Source of the DNA: CADBRN01 sp050944685
Lineage (GTDB): Bacteria; Bacillota; Clostridia; Lachnospirales; Lachnospiraceae
Assembly (NCBI GenBank): GCA_050944685.1
Contig: JBMNRP010000001.1
Span: 156,116-220,115 of the forward strand
Direction of reading: 5' to 3'
Length of the DNA: 64,000 bases
Positions within the stretch are counted from its first letter, which is position 1. Each line of letters starts with the position of its first letter. The notes beneath the pieces are model-generated. The model was not told where the DNA came from and did not search any database. It saw only the letters and a list, made by a program, of their open reading frames with translations. Below are positions 1 through 8,127 of this stretch, one piece after another. The translations under genes were made by a program, and so were the position numbers.

Positions 1-30
1 CTTCATTTCCAGAAGATATTCATCTGCCAT
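1..30 (-). CDS. Sugar ABC transporter ATP-binding protein, N-terminus only
   Basis: Only the first ten codons lie in the window. An ATG at 28-30 on the minus strand opens a frame reading MADEYLLEMK, preceded by the Shine-Dalgarno core GGGAG about ten bases upstream. This beginning resembles RbsA/MglA-type sugar ABC ATPases, and the gene directly follows a matching binding protein and two RbsC-like permeases, so it would supply the energy-coupling ATPase. The call rests on operon logic plus ten residues; the Walker motifs are outside the window. Confidence 0.7.
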   Translation of the reverse strand, partial: MADEYLLEMK

Positions 31-67
31 AAAAGATATTCTCCCTTCTCAAATATTCCTCACAGCA

Positions 68-108
68 GGCGTGCCTTTAGATAGGAATTTGCCTGATAAA
101 GGCACGCC
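68..108 (-). repeat. Intercistronic hairpin downstream of the binding-protein gene
   Basis: A perfect 12-bp inverted repeat (68-79 against 97-108, arm GGCGTGCCTTTA) lies between the binding-protein gene and the ATPase gene. No run of T follows it on the minus strand, so it is not a standard terminator. Stems at this place in sugar ABC operons often protect the binding-protein message and lower downstream expression; that role is inferred. Confidence 0.6.
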
Positions 109-173
109 CGCCGGTTTCGGACTTTTCTTGCTGCTTATACGGATGATCCGTATCACTCATCTGCAGATCACGA

Positions 174-1340
174 TCAGATCAGATCTTCAAAGTTGCCCTG
201 ATCGACTTCGTCGAAGTTGTCCGGAGTGATAACCGGGGTATCGATGAAGACCTTCTCAGCCGGAAGCTCTCCGCCGGTCGCGATGACGCACGCCCAGTCA
301 AGCGCGGTCTCGGAGTCCGTGATCGGGGACTGCAGGCAGGATCCTGCCAGAAGACCGGTCTTAATGTATCCGGAGATGATGGAGTAATCGCCGGTCGCCG
401 CGGACCAGATCGGGAACTCTTTTTCACGTCCGGCTGCCTTGCAGGCATTGTAAGCGCCGACAGAAGTATTGTCATCGAATGTCATGATCGCTGTGATGTC
501 GCCCTCGTTCGGATATTTTACGAGCCAGTTCTCGGTGATCTGCTGCGCTTTTTCACGTTTTCCTTCAGAAGTCTGGCTGTCTACGAACTCTCCGCCTGCC
601 TCTTCTACCGCTTTCTGCATACCGTCTTTGCGGTCCTGAGCCTGCTGCTGTCCGTTAACACCCTCAATGAAGAGAATCTTCGCACCGTCGGCTTTGTCTC
701 CGAGCTCCTTCATAGCCTCCTGGGCAGCCTTGTAACCCTCGGTGTAGTCATCCGGTCCTACGAATCCGACCGTATATTGGGTTCCGTCCTCGGTTACGTT
801 GGAGTTGCACATCAGGCACGGGATTCCCGCGTCCTGAACGGCCTTCGCCTGGGAGACAGAGGATTCGGAGTTCACCGGCCAGATCATGATGCAGTCAACC
901 TTCTGCTGGATCAGGTCCTGAACCTGGTTCGTCTGCTTTGTGACGTCGTCAACCGCGTCCAGAAGAACGAGCTCAACGCCTACCTCCTTCGCGTAGTTCT
1001 TGATGTGCTGGAAATAAGAAGTCATGTACGTATCATTGGAACCATTGCGGAACGCCATGCCAAGAGTGACATCGCTGAGGTCCAGAGAGGAAAGATCCGG
1101 TCTCGCGATGACGTCAGAGCTGCTTGAGCTGGACGTCGACGCGGAACTGCCAGTCGCTCCTACCGACTCCGTCGAGGCAGTAGATGTCGACGACACTGTG
1201 GTCGTCTCAGAAGAGGAACTGCTGCTCGAAGAAGATGAGCTGCTGGATGAGGATGAGCTGCTGGATGATCCGCCGCAGGCCGCCAGGCCGGCTGCCATGA
1301 TTCCTGCTAATACGATGGTTCCGAGTTTTTTCAGTTTCAT
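174..1340 (-). CDS. Sugar ABC transporter substrate-binding lipoprotein
   Basis: This 388-residue protein is a periplasmic-binding-protein type 1 (ribose/galactose-like) receptor. A lipoprotein signal with lipobox LAAC places the lipidated cysteine at residue 22. It is followed by a run of about 20 serines and a Ser/Thr linker to residue 70, which would hold the receptor off the membrane. The serines use mixed TCN and AGY codons, so the tract is not a simple DNA repeat. The rest (residues 85-388) has the two-lobe sugar-receptor pattern, with segments such as CIMIWPVNS and AIMTFDDNT. It ends a minus-strand operon with two permeases and a dehydrogenase. The ligand is unknown; the IolG-like neighbour makes inositol or a related polyol plausible. 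Confidence 0.9.
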   Translation of the reverse strand: MKLKKLGTIVLAGIMAAGLAACGGSSSSSSSSSSSSSSSSSSSSETTTVSSTSTASTESVGATGSSASTSSSSSSDVIARPDLSSLDLSDVTLGMAFRNGSNDTYMTSYFQHIKNYAKEVGVELVLLDAVDDVTKQTNQVQDLIQQKVDCIMIWPVNSESSVSQAKAVQDAGIPCLMCNSNVTEDGTQYTVGFVGPDDYTEGYKAAQEAMKELGDKADGAKILFIEGVNGQQQAQDRKDGMQKAVEEAGGEFVDSQTSEGKREKAQQITENWLVKYPNEGDITAIMTFDDNTSVGAYNACKAAGREKEFPIWSAATGDYSIISGYIKTGLLAGSCLQSPITDSETALDWACVIATGGELPAEKVFIDTPVITPDNFDEVDQGNFEDLI

Positions 1341-1397
1341 GTTTTTTCTCCTTTTTCTTTTTCTTCCTTCGGGTTCTTGATGATGGTAAGCTGTCGA

Positions 1398-2354
1398 CTA
1401 GTTCTTCAAGCCTTCCTTTGCCCGGGCATCCGTCATAAACTTATCCGCAATCAGAACCGCGATCATGATTGCGCCGGTGCAGAACGTGGAGACCCATGGC
1501 TGCGCGTTGGTGATACTCATGATGTTGTTCACGACGCCCAGTATCATGACGCCGATCAGGGAATACCAGATATTTCCGTATCCGCCGGTGAGCTTTGTTC
1601 CGCCGAGAACGACGGCCGCAATGACCAGCATGTGCATATCCGGCCAGCCGAGTGCCGGTGTGGAAGCTCCGTTCTGGGCCGCGTAGAGAACGCCGCCGAG
1701 AGCCGAGAGGACGCCTGTGATGACGAAGTTGATGAAAATCGTCTTCTTGACATTAATACCGGCATTTTCCGCCGCGCTCGCATTTCCGCCTGCCGCGTAG
1801 GTATTGCGGCCGTGATCTGTGTACTTCAGAACGAAGTGGGCGATGAAAAGTCCGATAATGTAAAGCCAGCTGATGTAGGTCAGCGGTCCGATTTTTCCGG
1901 AGCCGAAAGCCCGGAACGCGTCGCTGGTTGCCGAGATGGATTCCTCATCCGGGTAGATGTAGGCAAATCCGCGGCACCCGAGCATCAGGGCAAGGGTTAC
2001 GACGAACGCGTTAATTCCGACGTACGCGATCAGCACCCCGTTGATGACGCCGACCAGCAGTCCGACCAGAAGAGCTACAATCACCGCCGGAAAAACACCG
2101 ATGGATTTCTGAAGTCCGCAGACAAGAGCCGCGGTCAGGGAAACCAGAGTACACAGCGACATATCGAAGAATCCGTTCAGAATAACGAAGGACATACCGA
2201 TGGCCATGATTCCCTTGATGGAATTTTCATTGAATACGTTTGCCAGGTTTCCGGGATGGAGGAATGAAACATCCAGGATCGTGGCGACGATCATAATCAG
2301 GATCAGAATAGTAATGGAGGTATTCTTGGTTACAAATTTCTTAAAACTACTCAT
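1398..2354 (-). CDS. RbsC-type sugar ABC transporter permease
   Basis: This 318-residue, strongly hydrophobic protein is a BPD_transp_2 family permease, the ribose/xylose/inositol type. It has about eight to ten membrane segments and the family loop around residues 240-265 (AVVLGGTKLTGGYG). Its ATG overlaps the stop of the upstream permease gene by four bases, a sign of translational coupling. Two non-identical permeases in tandem suggest a heterodimeric channel working with the lipoprotein encoded next. The substrate is not readable from the sequence. Confidence 0.92.
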   Translation of the reverse strand: MSSFKKFVTKNTSITILILIMIVATILDVSFLHPGNLANVFNENSIKGIMAIGMSFVILNGFFDMSLCTLVSLTAALVCGLQKSIGVFPAVIVALLVGLLVGVINGVLIAYVGINAFVVTLALMLGCRGFAYIYPDEESISATSDAFRAFGSGKIGPLTYISWLYIIGLFIAHFVLKYTDHGRNTYAAGGNASAAENAGINVKKTIFINFVITGVLSALGGVLYAAQNGASTPALGWPDMHMLVIAAVVLGGTKLTGGYGNIWYSLIGVMILGVVNNIMSITNAQPWVSTFCTGAIMIAVLIADKFMTDARAKEGLKN

Positions 2355-3313
2355 GTCCTGTTACCTCCTTTTTTCGCTCTGATATCCATGTATACGGCGA
2401 GCAGGATGATAATACACTCCGCGACATACTGATAGTAAACAGACATTCCGAGAATGACGAATCCCGTCTTCATGATTCCGATGATCAGGGCTCCGACGAA
2501 ACTGCGGTAGATGCTTCCTTCTCCTCCGTTCAGATCGGCTCCGCCGAGGATAACAGCCGTGATGACATCGAACTCATATCCGAGTCCCATGGTCGGCTGT
2601 GCACCGGCGCCTCGCATCGACAGAAGAAGTGCGGCGATGGCAGTGGAAAATCCGGAGATGACGAAGGTCATCATTACGACCTTGTTGTCGTTGATTCCGG
2701 AATACTTACAGGTTTCCGGATTGGTACCGACCGCTTTCACCTGATGTCCGAACACGGTCCGATTCAGGATAATCGCGAAGATAACACAGAAGATGGCCAT
2801 GACAATGACGGAAACCGGAACGATTCCCACATTTCCCTGACCGAGTCCGACGATCGGCAGAGTCGAATCGTCAAGACTGACAAACTGTCCATTGGTGTAC
2901 ATCAGAGTCAGAGCCTGCAGTACGTTCATCATACCGAGGGTGGCGACCATTGAGTTCAGGTGAAGATAACCGCAGAGATATCCGCAGACAACACCGGAAA
3001 GGCAGCCGACCAGGATCGTGATAATAACCGCTCCGACCTGTCCGACCTCGTTCGTTGTGACGATGGCAACCGAGCCGCACAGGGAAAGCAGTGAACCGAC
3101 CGACAGGTCGAAGTTGCCGCCAATGATCGCATAGGTCATCCCGGCGCCCATGATCGCGATAACGGCGATCTGTCGGAAAATATTCACGACGTTGGCCATC
3201 GTAAAGAACGAATTCTGAATGAGGCCGAACACGATGAAGATGATGATTCCGACGAACAGCAGCGCCTGGCTCTTAAAAAAGCCTCCTGCTGTCATTTTTT
3301 TCTTTTCTTCCAT
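2351..3313 (-). CDS. RbsC-type sugar ABC transporter permease
   Basis: This 320-residue integral membrane protein belongs to the same family as its downstream partner. The conserved permease motif reads AVILGGADLNGGEG near residues 255-268. A charged start (MEEKKK) precedes the first membrane segment at about residues 14-33. It lies 178 bases after the dehydrogenase gene and overlaps the second permease gene by four bases. It should form half of the transmembrane pore of a sugar or cyclitol importer; exact substrate unknown. Confidence 0.92.
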   Translation of the reverse strand: MEEKKKMTAGGFFKSQALLFVGIIIFIVFGLIQNSFFTMANVVNIFRQIAVIAIMGAGMTYAIIGGNFDLSVGSLLSLCGSVAIVTTNEVGQVGAVIITILVGCLSGVVCGYLCGYLHLNSMVATLGMMNVLQALTLMYTNGQFVSLDDSTLPIVGLGQGNVGIVPVSVIVMAIFCVIFAIILNRTVFGHQVKAVGTNPETCKYSGINDNKVVMMTFVISGFSTAIAALLLSMRGAGAQPTMGLGYEFDVITAVILGGADLNGGEGSIYRSFVGALIIGIMKTGFVILGMSVYYQYVAECIIILLAVYMDIRAKKGGNRT

Positions 3314-3425
3314 AACAAATCCCCATCTAAATTATTTGTTCTTCTTGTTTCCAGTTATCAGGAAAGAGCTTCCGCGTCAGATCTGAACCCGCTAAATCCG
3401 CTTCCACTCTGGTTTCGGTTCCCTT

Positions 3426-3451
3426 CCCGCCGGCTCCGGATTTCCGGCGGG
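3426..3451. repeat. Inverted repeat between dehydrogenase and permease genes
   Basis: CCCGCCGG at 3426-3433 pairs with CCGGCGGG at 3444-3451. The T-rich side follows the stem on the plus strand, against the direction of the operon, so it would not terminate operon transcription. It may be an mRNA processing or stability element within the 178-base gap, or a terminator for antisense transcription. Confidence 0.45.
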
Positions 3452-3491
3452 TTTTCGGTTTCCGCATACAATACAACAAGGATCCGAATAA

Positions 3492-4499
3492 TCAGCTGTT
3501 ATAGAACGCCGGCTTCTCGACGCTCGCCTCGATCTTCTCGATCGCTCCCGACGTCTGTGCCTTTACCAGGGCATCCGCCGTGATAGCCGCCAGATATCCG
3601 TCCCAGGCGTTCGGTCCGTTGATGACGCCTTTATCCGCCGCGTCAACCCAGTCCTGAACCTCCTGATCGTAAGCATCTTTAAACCGTACGAAGCAGTCGG
3701 TGTCAATCGTGGTGGAGTACGATGCGTTCTTGCGGATGTAGGGATAAGCCGGCATCGGCATCTTGACCACTCCGTCCTCGCAGACCACTTCACAGTTGAT
3801 GTCATACCCGAAGTTGCAGGCAACGAATACTTCAACCTCAATGACGATTCCCTTTTTGGTGCGAAGAAGCATGATCTGCGGATCCTGCAGTCCTTTGTGT
3901 GCGTATTTGGTAACTCTCGGCATGATGACCTGTGCGGAAACATAATCATCATCCGTCAGCCAGTGGAGGACATCGATCTCATGGATGGCGGTATCGTCAA
4001 CTGCCATGCGGGTGTCGTAGCTGTCCGGAACAGACGGATTGCGGTGCGTGCAGTGAAGAACCAGCGGCTCGCCGTACTCTCCGCTCTTCAGGCATTCCTT
4101 AACCTGCTGATACCCTTTGTCATACCTTCTCATGAATCCGAGCTGAATCAGGTGTTTTCCGCTCTCGACTTCGGCCTTGACTACCTCGAGGCACTCCTCC
4201 GCGGTCTTGCAGAGCGGTTTCTCGCAGAAGATTCTCTTCCCGGCCCTGATCGCCTCCAGAAGAGCGTCCTTGTGGGCAAATCCCGGCGTAACTACAAAGA
4301 CAGCGTCCACATCCGGGTCATTTATCAGCTGTTTTTCGTCGGTATAAACCTTCGCTCCGCAGATGGCGGCAGCCGCTTTCGCGCTCTCTTCGAATACATC
4401 GCAGACCGCGACAACTTCGGCCCCCTGGGTTTTCTGGGTAAGCCTCTTGATATGATCCTTTCCCATGCCGCCGCAGCCTATAACACCTACTCTTAACAT
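3492..4499 (-). CDS. iolG: Gfo/Idh/MocA oxidoreductase, inositol 2-dehydrogenase-like
   Basis: The 335-residue protein begins with a Rossmann nucleotide-binding motif (GVIGCGGMG, residues 5-13) and carries the family EKP motif at 93-95. The catalytic set expected of inositol dehydrogenase is present: Lys94, Asp169 and His173, each three positions before the Bacillus subtilis IolG residues as I recall them (K97, D172, H176). It should oxidise a cyclitol or sugar with NAD(P). Its ATG follows a near-perfect ribosome site (GGAGG). It is the first gene of the sugar ABC operon, which suggests uptake and first oxidation of the same substrate. Related family members oxidise other polyols, so the inositol assignment is inference. 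Confidence 0.75.
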   Translation of the reverse strand: MLRVGVIGCGGMGKDHIKRLTQKTQGAEVVAVCDVFEESAKAAAAICGAKVYTDEKQLINDPDVDAVFVVTPGFAHKDALLEAIRAGKRIFCEKPLCKTAEECLEVVKAEVESGKHLIQLGFMRRYDKGYQQVKECLKSGEYGEPLVLHCTHRNPSVPDSYDTRMAVDDTAIHEIDVLHWLTDDDYVSAQVIMPRVTKYAHKGLQDPQIMLLRTKKGIVIEVEVFVACNFGYDINCEVVCEDGVVKMPMPAYPYIRKNASYSTTIDTDCFVRFKDAYDQEVQDWVDAADKGVINGPNAWDGYLAAITADALVKAQTSGAIEKIEASVEKPAFYNS

Positions 4500-4578
4500 T
4501 TCCTACCTCCGTAATAAATTCCTGGCAATTAATCTCATTTGCTTTTCTACCAGTCAGCTTTTTTGCTGATCTGTTGTA

Positions 4579-4608
4579 ATCATATCACTTGCGTGCACGC
4601 GTCCGCAA
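4579..4608 (-). promoter_or_regulatory. Promoter of the sugar operon with embedded operator
   Basis: On the minus strand a -35 TTGCGG (4603-4608) and a -10 TATGAT (4579-4584) are separated by 18 bases. The perfect palindrome GCGTGCACGC (4591-4600) fills the spacer, where a bound repressor would block RNA polymerase. The same word recurs at 4785-4808 and at 6978-6988. Confidence 0.65.
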
Positions 4609-4983
4609 TTGATATTTTGTACGATATTGCGGTAAATTTTTCGTTAAGATTCACTGAATCTTTATTTTTTGTTAATTATTTGTCGTTTTTCGGCGAAAAA
4701 ACAGGAATTTTTGGCAATATTGGGTAACTTTAAGCAAGATTGATGCATTTCGCGGAATAACCGAGTTTCCGAAAAACAGTATCTCACGTGCACGCATCGG
4801 GTGCACGCACTTCTCATAAAAATTCGACAATAATGAAAGAAACCGGAATCCCCGCTTTCACGTGAAAATTGATAATGGGGCAATTTTGCGGTGGAAATCC
4901 TCTCCGATTTAGGGTACACTTGGAACAGGCATACAGTTCCGGCAGCTCCTCCGTATCAGGACCGCCGGCACGGGAGGGTTGAA
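4609..4983. other. AT-rich intergenic region between divergent genes
   Basis: The stretch between the minus-strand operon promoter and the next plus-strand gene is AT-rich and holds the double operator at 4785-4810. I see no convincing coding frame and no clear sigma-A promoter for the downstream small gene. Confidence 0.5.
4785..4810. promoter_or_regulatory. Double GTGCACGC operator-like sites
   Basis: GTGCACGC occurs at 4788-4795 and again at 4801-4808, 13 bases apart. The first copy extended to CACGTGCACGC (4785-4795) is the exact reverse complement of the 11 bases at 6978-6988 in front of the IolI-like gene. They lie about 200 bp upstream of the operon operator, a distance that would suit repressor looping. 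The binding protein is unknown; LacI-family repressors favour similar palindromes. Confidence 0.55.
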
Positions 4984-5337
4984 ATGAACAGTAACAGTAT
5001 TAATGATATCTGCAACATTACGCTTGTCATATTAGGCATCTATCTCGGAATCCTCGTGGTAAAGGCAAAAAACACCGGCGCCGTGAACGATGCTCTTCTC
5101 TGGGACCGGACGAAAACCTTCGATCAGTGCAGAGATAAAGAAGGGTATATCAGCTATCTCTACCCCCGCGGTCTGATCTGCGCGGCTCTCGTCGCCGGAG
5201 CAGGTGTTCTCGGATTCATTCTGGAGGCGTTGAATGTTTCGGACTGGTCCGCCTATTTCATCATTCTCGGCGTGACGATGTTCACCATCATTTTCTATGT
5301 CTATATCATCAGAAAAGCCATGAATACCTATTACTGA
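4984..5337 (+). CDS. Small membrane protein of unknown function
   Basis: This 117-residue protein starts at the ATG at 4984, chosen because GGGAGG sits just upstream; a longer in-frame start at 4891 has no such site. It shows three hydrophobic segments, roughly residues 10-26, 60-80 and 88-108, separated by a short charged loop (residues 35-57). I do not recognise the family. It stands alone between the sugar operon and mgtE, ends before a hairpin terminator, and shares its upstream region with the GTGCACGC sites. Confidence 0.7.
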   Translation: MNSNSINDICNITLVILGIYLGILVVKAKNTGAVNDALLWDRTKTFDQCRDKEGYISYLYPRGLICAALVAGAGVLGFILEALNVSDWSAYFIILGVTMFTIIFYVYIIRKAMNTYY

Positions 5338-5362
5338 GAGCGAATTGTAAATAGTTCTTTTC

Positions 5363-5392
5363 TTGAATTTCCGCTGCCCCTGACATTATAAT
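5363..5392 (+). promoter_or_regulatory. Promoter of mgtE
   Basis: TTGAAT (5363-5368) and a perfect TATAAT (5387-5392) are 18 bases apart, placing the start of transcription near 5399. The -10 lies in the loop of the terminator hairpin of the preceding gene. Confidence 0.65.
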
Positions 5393-5416
5393 GAAATGTC
5401 CGCGGGCAGCTTTTTT
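5373..5416 (+). terminator. Rho-independent terminator of the small membrane gene
   Basis: GCTGCCC (5373-5379) pairs with GGGCAGC (5404-5410), with an inner GACATT/AATGTC stem, followed by six T at 5411-5416. It overlaps the mgtE promoter. Confidence 0.75.
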
Positions 5417-5454
5417 GTTCCGCGATCATCCAGGAAAAGGAGGAACGGCTTCTC

Positions 5455-6828
5455 ATGGAAAATGCACTGCTTAAAGAAGAAGAACGCGAAGAACAACTCC
5501 TTCAGTCCCTTCGGAAAATAATTGAAAAGCGGGATGCGGACGAACTTTCCGCTTTTTTTGACGAGCTGAATCCGGTTGATTTCGCCCGCGCGGCCTCCGA
5601 GCTGGACGATGATGAGCTGAAAAAGCTCTCTCCTCTTCTCGATGACGACGAGCTTGCCTCCCTGATGGAGGAGTCGGAAGACGACGACCGGATCCGGATT
5701 GCGAGAACGCTGGACAACCACCGTCTTCTCACCGCTTTTGAATATATGCAGAAGGATGATATCGTCGATATGCTCGGCGACTTCCCCATCGGCAGGCGCA
5801 AGGACGTGATCAATCTGATGAAGGCGGATGACCGCCGCATCATCAACACTCTCCTTCAGTACCCGGAAGATTCCGCCGGCGGGCTGATGACTACCGCCTA
5901 TATCGCCCTTCGGAATACCCTGACGGTCTCCGCCGGGCTGGAAAAAATCCGCGAGATCGGCCCGAAAACAGAGGTAATCGAGACTATCTTCATCATTAAT
6001 GACAAGCGTCAGCTGATCGGATTCTGTGATCTGCGCGATCTGCTCACGGCTCCGAAATCCCGCCTGCTGTCCTCCATCATGAACGAAAACGTTATCACGG
6101 TGCAGCCGGAGGCAGACCAGGAGGAGACCGCCCGCCTCGTTTCCAAATACGATCTGACCGCTCTTCCTGTCGTCAGCAGGACGAACCAGATTCTCGGAAT
6201 CATCACAGTCGACGATGTGATCGACGTCATCGTCGAGGAGTACGACGAAGATATTCTTCAGATGGCAGGCGTCTCAAAGGAAGAAAAAATCGATACGACG
6301 CTCGGGGAATCCATCCGCATGCGCCTTCCCTGGCTTCTGATCAATCTGGTGACCGCTTTTCTCGCCTCCTGGGTCGTCAAGCTCTTCGAGGACACGATTT
6401 CGCAGGTCGTCGCCCTGTCCGCCATCATGACGATCGTCAGCGGAATGGGAGGCAACGCAGGCACCCAGACCATGTCCATCCTGGTCCGGGAGATCTCGCA
6501 GAAGCATCTGAAATTTTCCGACTGCGTCCGGCCTTTCCTGAAGGAAATTGCCCTGGGCGTCATCGACGGAGCGGCCACCGGAGGGGTCACGGCAGCAGTT
6601 GTCTGTGCCGTTTACGGAAATCTCTTTCTCGGCCTGATCACCCTTCTGGCAATGATCGGAAACCTGGTGATCGCCGGCGTATTCGGTTTTCTGGTCCCCG
6701 TGTTTCTCGAAAAAATTCACGCGGATCCCGCCATCGCGTCTTCCATATTCGTCACAACCGCGACCGATGTGCTGGGTTTCTTCATCTTTCTCGGGCTGGC
6801 CGAAGTCTTTCTCCGTTATCTTACCTGA
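5455..6828 (+). CDS. mgtE: Magnesium transporter MgtE
   Basis: The 457-residue protein has the full MgtE layout: an acidic helical N-domain (about residues 10-130), a pair of CBS domains that sense magnesium (about 135-255), and a C-terminal membrane domain with about five segments (290-455) containing the conserved GGNAGTQTM stretch. MgtE is a homodimeric magnesium channel in the cytoplasmic membrane, gated by the cytosolic domains. The start follows an AGGAGG-like site. Length is typical. The leader is only about 55 nt, too short for the M-box riboswitch that controls many mgtE genes. Confidence 0.96.
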   Translation: MENALLKEEEREEQLLQSLRKIIEKRDADELSAFFDELNPVDFARAASELDDDELKKLSPLLDDDELASLMEESEDDDRIRIARTLDNHRLLTAFEYMQKDDIVDMLGDFPIGRRKDVINLMKADDRRIINTLLQYPEDSAGGLMTTAYIALRNTLTVSAGLEKIREIGPKTEVIETIFIINDKRQLIGFCDLRDLLTAPKSRLLSSIMNENVITVQPEADQEETARLVSKYDLTALPVVSRTNQILGIITVDDVIDVIVEEYDEDILQMAGVSKEEKIDTTLGESIRMRLPWLLINLVTAFLASWVVKLFEDTISQVVALSAIMTIVSGMGGNAGTQTMSILVREISQKHLKFSDCVRPFLKEIALGVIDGAATGGVTAAVVCAVYGNLFLGLITLLAMIGNLVIAGVFGFLVPVFLEKIHADPAIASSIFVTTATDVLGFFIFLGLAEVFLRYLT

Positions 6829-6908
6829 TATCGTCCGTTTTCCGGACAGACGCGGAAACAGATGCGGACATTTCCCCCGAAAATCCGCCGTCTGCCCCCG
6901 GCAAAAAC

Positions 6909-6932
6909 TCCCCTGTGTGATAAAACAGGGGA
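6909..6932. repeat. Inverted repeat in the leader upstream of the IolI-like gene
   Basis: TCCCCTGT (6909-6916) pairs with ACAGGGGA (6925-6932). T residues follow the stem only on the minus strand, so it looks like a terminator facing away from mgtE. It may act weakly in both directions. Confidence 0.45.
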
Positions 6933-6975
6933 AATTTCACCAAAAACAAAGCGAAAGTATAGGCAGAATTCCAAG

Positions 6976-7004
6976 TTGCGTGCACGTGAACGCAGTGGTA
7001 AAAT
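6976..7004 (+). promoter_or_regulatory. Promoter and operator of the IolI-like gene
   Basis: TTGCGT (6976-6981) and TAAAAT (6999-7004) are 17 bases apart. GCGTGCACGTG (6978-6988) overlaps the -35 and spacer and matches the operators of the sugar operon. The implied leader of about 125 nt (7010-7136) contains nothing else that I recognise. Confidence 0.65.
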
Positions 7005-7136
7005 CAACTTCAGAGACAGGAACTGACAGCAAGATTCATCTAAACTGTCCGGTTCCGGGCAAAACAGTTCACCGCTCCTGCGGGAACAGCAGCTGCAAAC
7101 ATCCATCAATGCACAATTAAAGGGAAAGGATAAAAC

Positions 7137-8000
7137 ATGAAAATCGGATTTAATGAGGCAAACAGCAAAGGCTGTGCAAACCACACCGTAATGCAGGATC
7201 TTGAGTACTGCGACAAGTATGGATTTGATTTCATCGACATCCAGTCGGAATGTCTGGACAGAGATCTCAAAAAGGGGATCGTCACCCTGGAACAGGTCGG
7301 TGAATTTTTCAAGTCGCATCATCTGAAAATGCTTTCCTATAACGCTCTGGTCGCTTTCAACATGAAACAGACCCAGGCGGAAAAAGATGCCGTCATGGCT
7401 GAGCTTGATGAGGATATTAAGAGATGTGAGATCTTCGGCTGCAAGACGATTGTCGTCGTTCCGAGCTGGGATATCAAGGTCGACGCAACCAGAGGAGAAA
7501 TCCGCAGGGATGCGGTCGCTGTTCTGAAGGAAATGGTCAAAAAAGTAGAGCCTCACGGAATCCGCCTTTCTCTCGAATTCTGCGGAGCCCCGACCATGAC
7601 CATCAACCGCTTCGAGGATGCGTACGCCATCGTGAATGAGGTCGGATCGCCGCTCGTCGGACTGACCCTGGATCAGTATCACTTCCACGCAATGGCTTCC
7701 GGATGGGATGCGCTGGAGAAGGCTGACGGAAAGAAGATCTTTATCTGGCACCTGAACGGCATGGAGGATATGCCCTGCGGCGCCACCTACAATACCGACG
7801 CGAAGCGTCTGTGGCCGGGAGATCCGGCAGACTGCCTGGATCAGAAGCGCTATGCGGACACCCTGAAGAAAATCGGTTTCGAAGGTGACTGCTGCACGAT
7901 CGAAATCTTCCGTCCGGAATATTGGGAAATGAATCAGGAAGATAACGTAAAGAAATCCGCTGAGGTGACGAAGGCACACGTCGCCAAATACTGCGGCTGA
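7137..8000 (+). CDS. IolI-like sugar phosphate isomerase/epimerase
   Basis: This 287-residue TIM-barrel protein belongs to the xylose isomerase-like/AP endonuclease 2 superfamily. Putative metal ligands Glu147, Asp179, His205 and Glu256 follow the IolI pattern, and a conserved LWPGDP segment sits near 225-230. IolI interconverts inososes, the products of inositol dehydrogenase, so it would act after the IolG-like enzyme encoded 3 kb away. The shared operator word supports a common regulon. The gene is monocistronic, starts after AAAGGA and ends before a strong terminator. A ketose 3-epimerase is the main alternative. Confidence 0.8.
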   Translation: MKIGFNEANSKGCANHTVMQDLEYCDKYGFDFIDIQSECLDRDLKKGIVTLEQVGEFFKSHHLKMLSYNALVAFNMKQTQAEKDAVMAELDEDIKRCEIFGCKTIVVVPSWDIKVDATRGEIRRDAVAVLKEMVKKVEPHGIRLSLEFCGAPTMTINRFEDAYAIVNEVGSPLVGLTLDQYHFHAMASGWDALEKADGKKIFIWHLNGMEDMPCGATYNTDAKRLWPGDPADCLDQKRYADTLKKIGFEGDCCTIEIFRPEYWEMNQEDNVKKSAEVTKAHVAKYCG

Positions 8001-8036
8001 TTCTGTTAATTACTACTACTTTCTTTTCCATAAATA

Positions 8037-8095
8037 GCCCGGCCATCCCTTTCGCCGAACGCAACATCGGCGAAAGGGATGGCCGGGCACTTTTT
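8037..8095 (+). terminator. Strong terminator with a 22-bp perfect stem
   Basis: Bases 8037-8058 pair perfectly with 8067-8088 around an 8-base loop, followed by five T at 8091-8095. It separates the convergent IolI-like and PflA-like genes. Confidence 0.9.
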
Positions 8096-8127
8096 GCAAT
8101 ACCCTGAATGAATTCAGCGGATCGCCG

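Noticed and set aside
5393..5454. M-box magnesium riboswitch upstream of mgtE
   Set aside because: The leader is only about 55 nt, far shorter than an M-box, and shows no matching structure.
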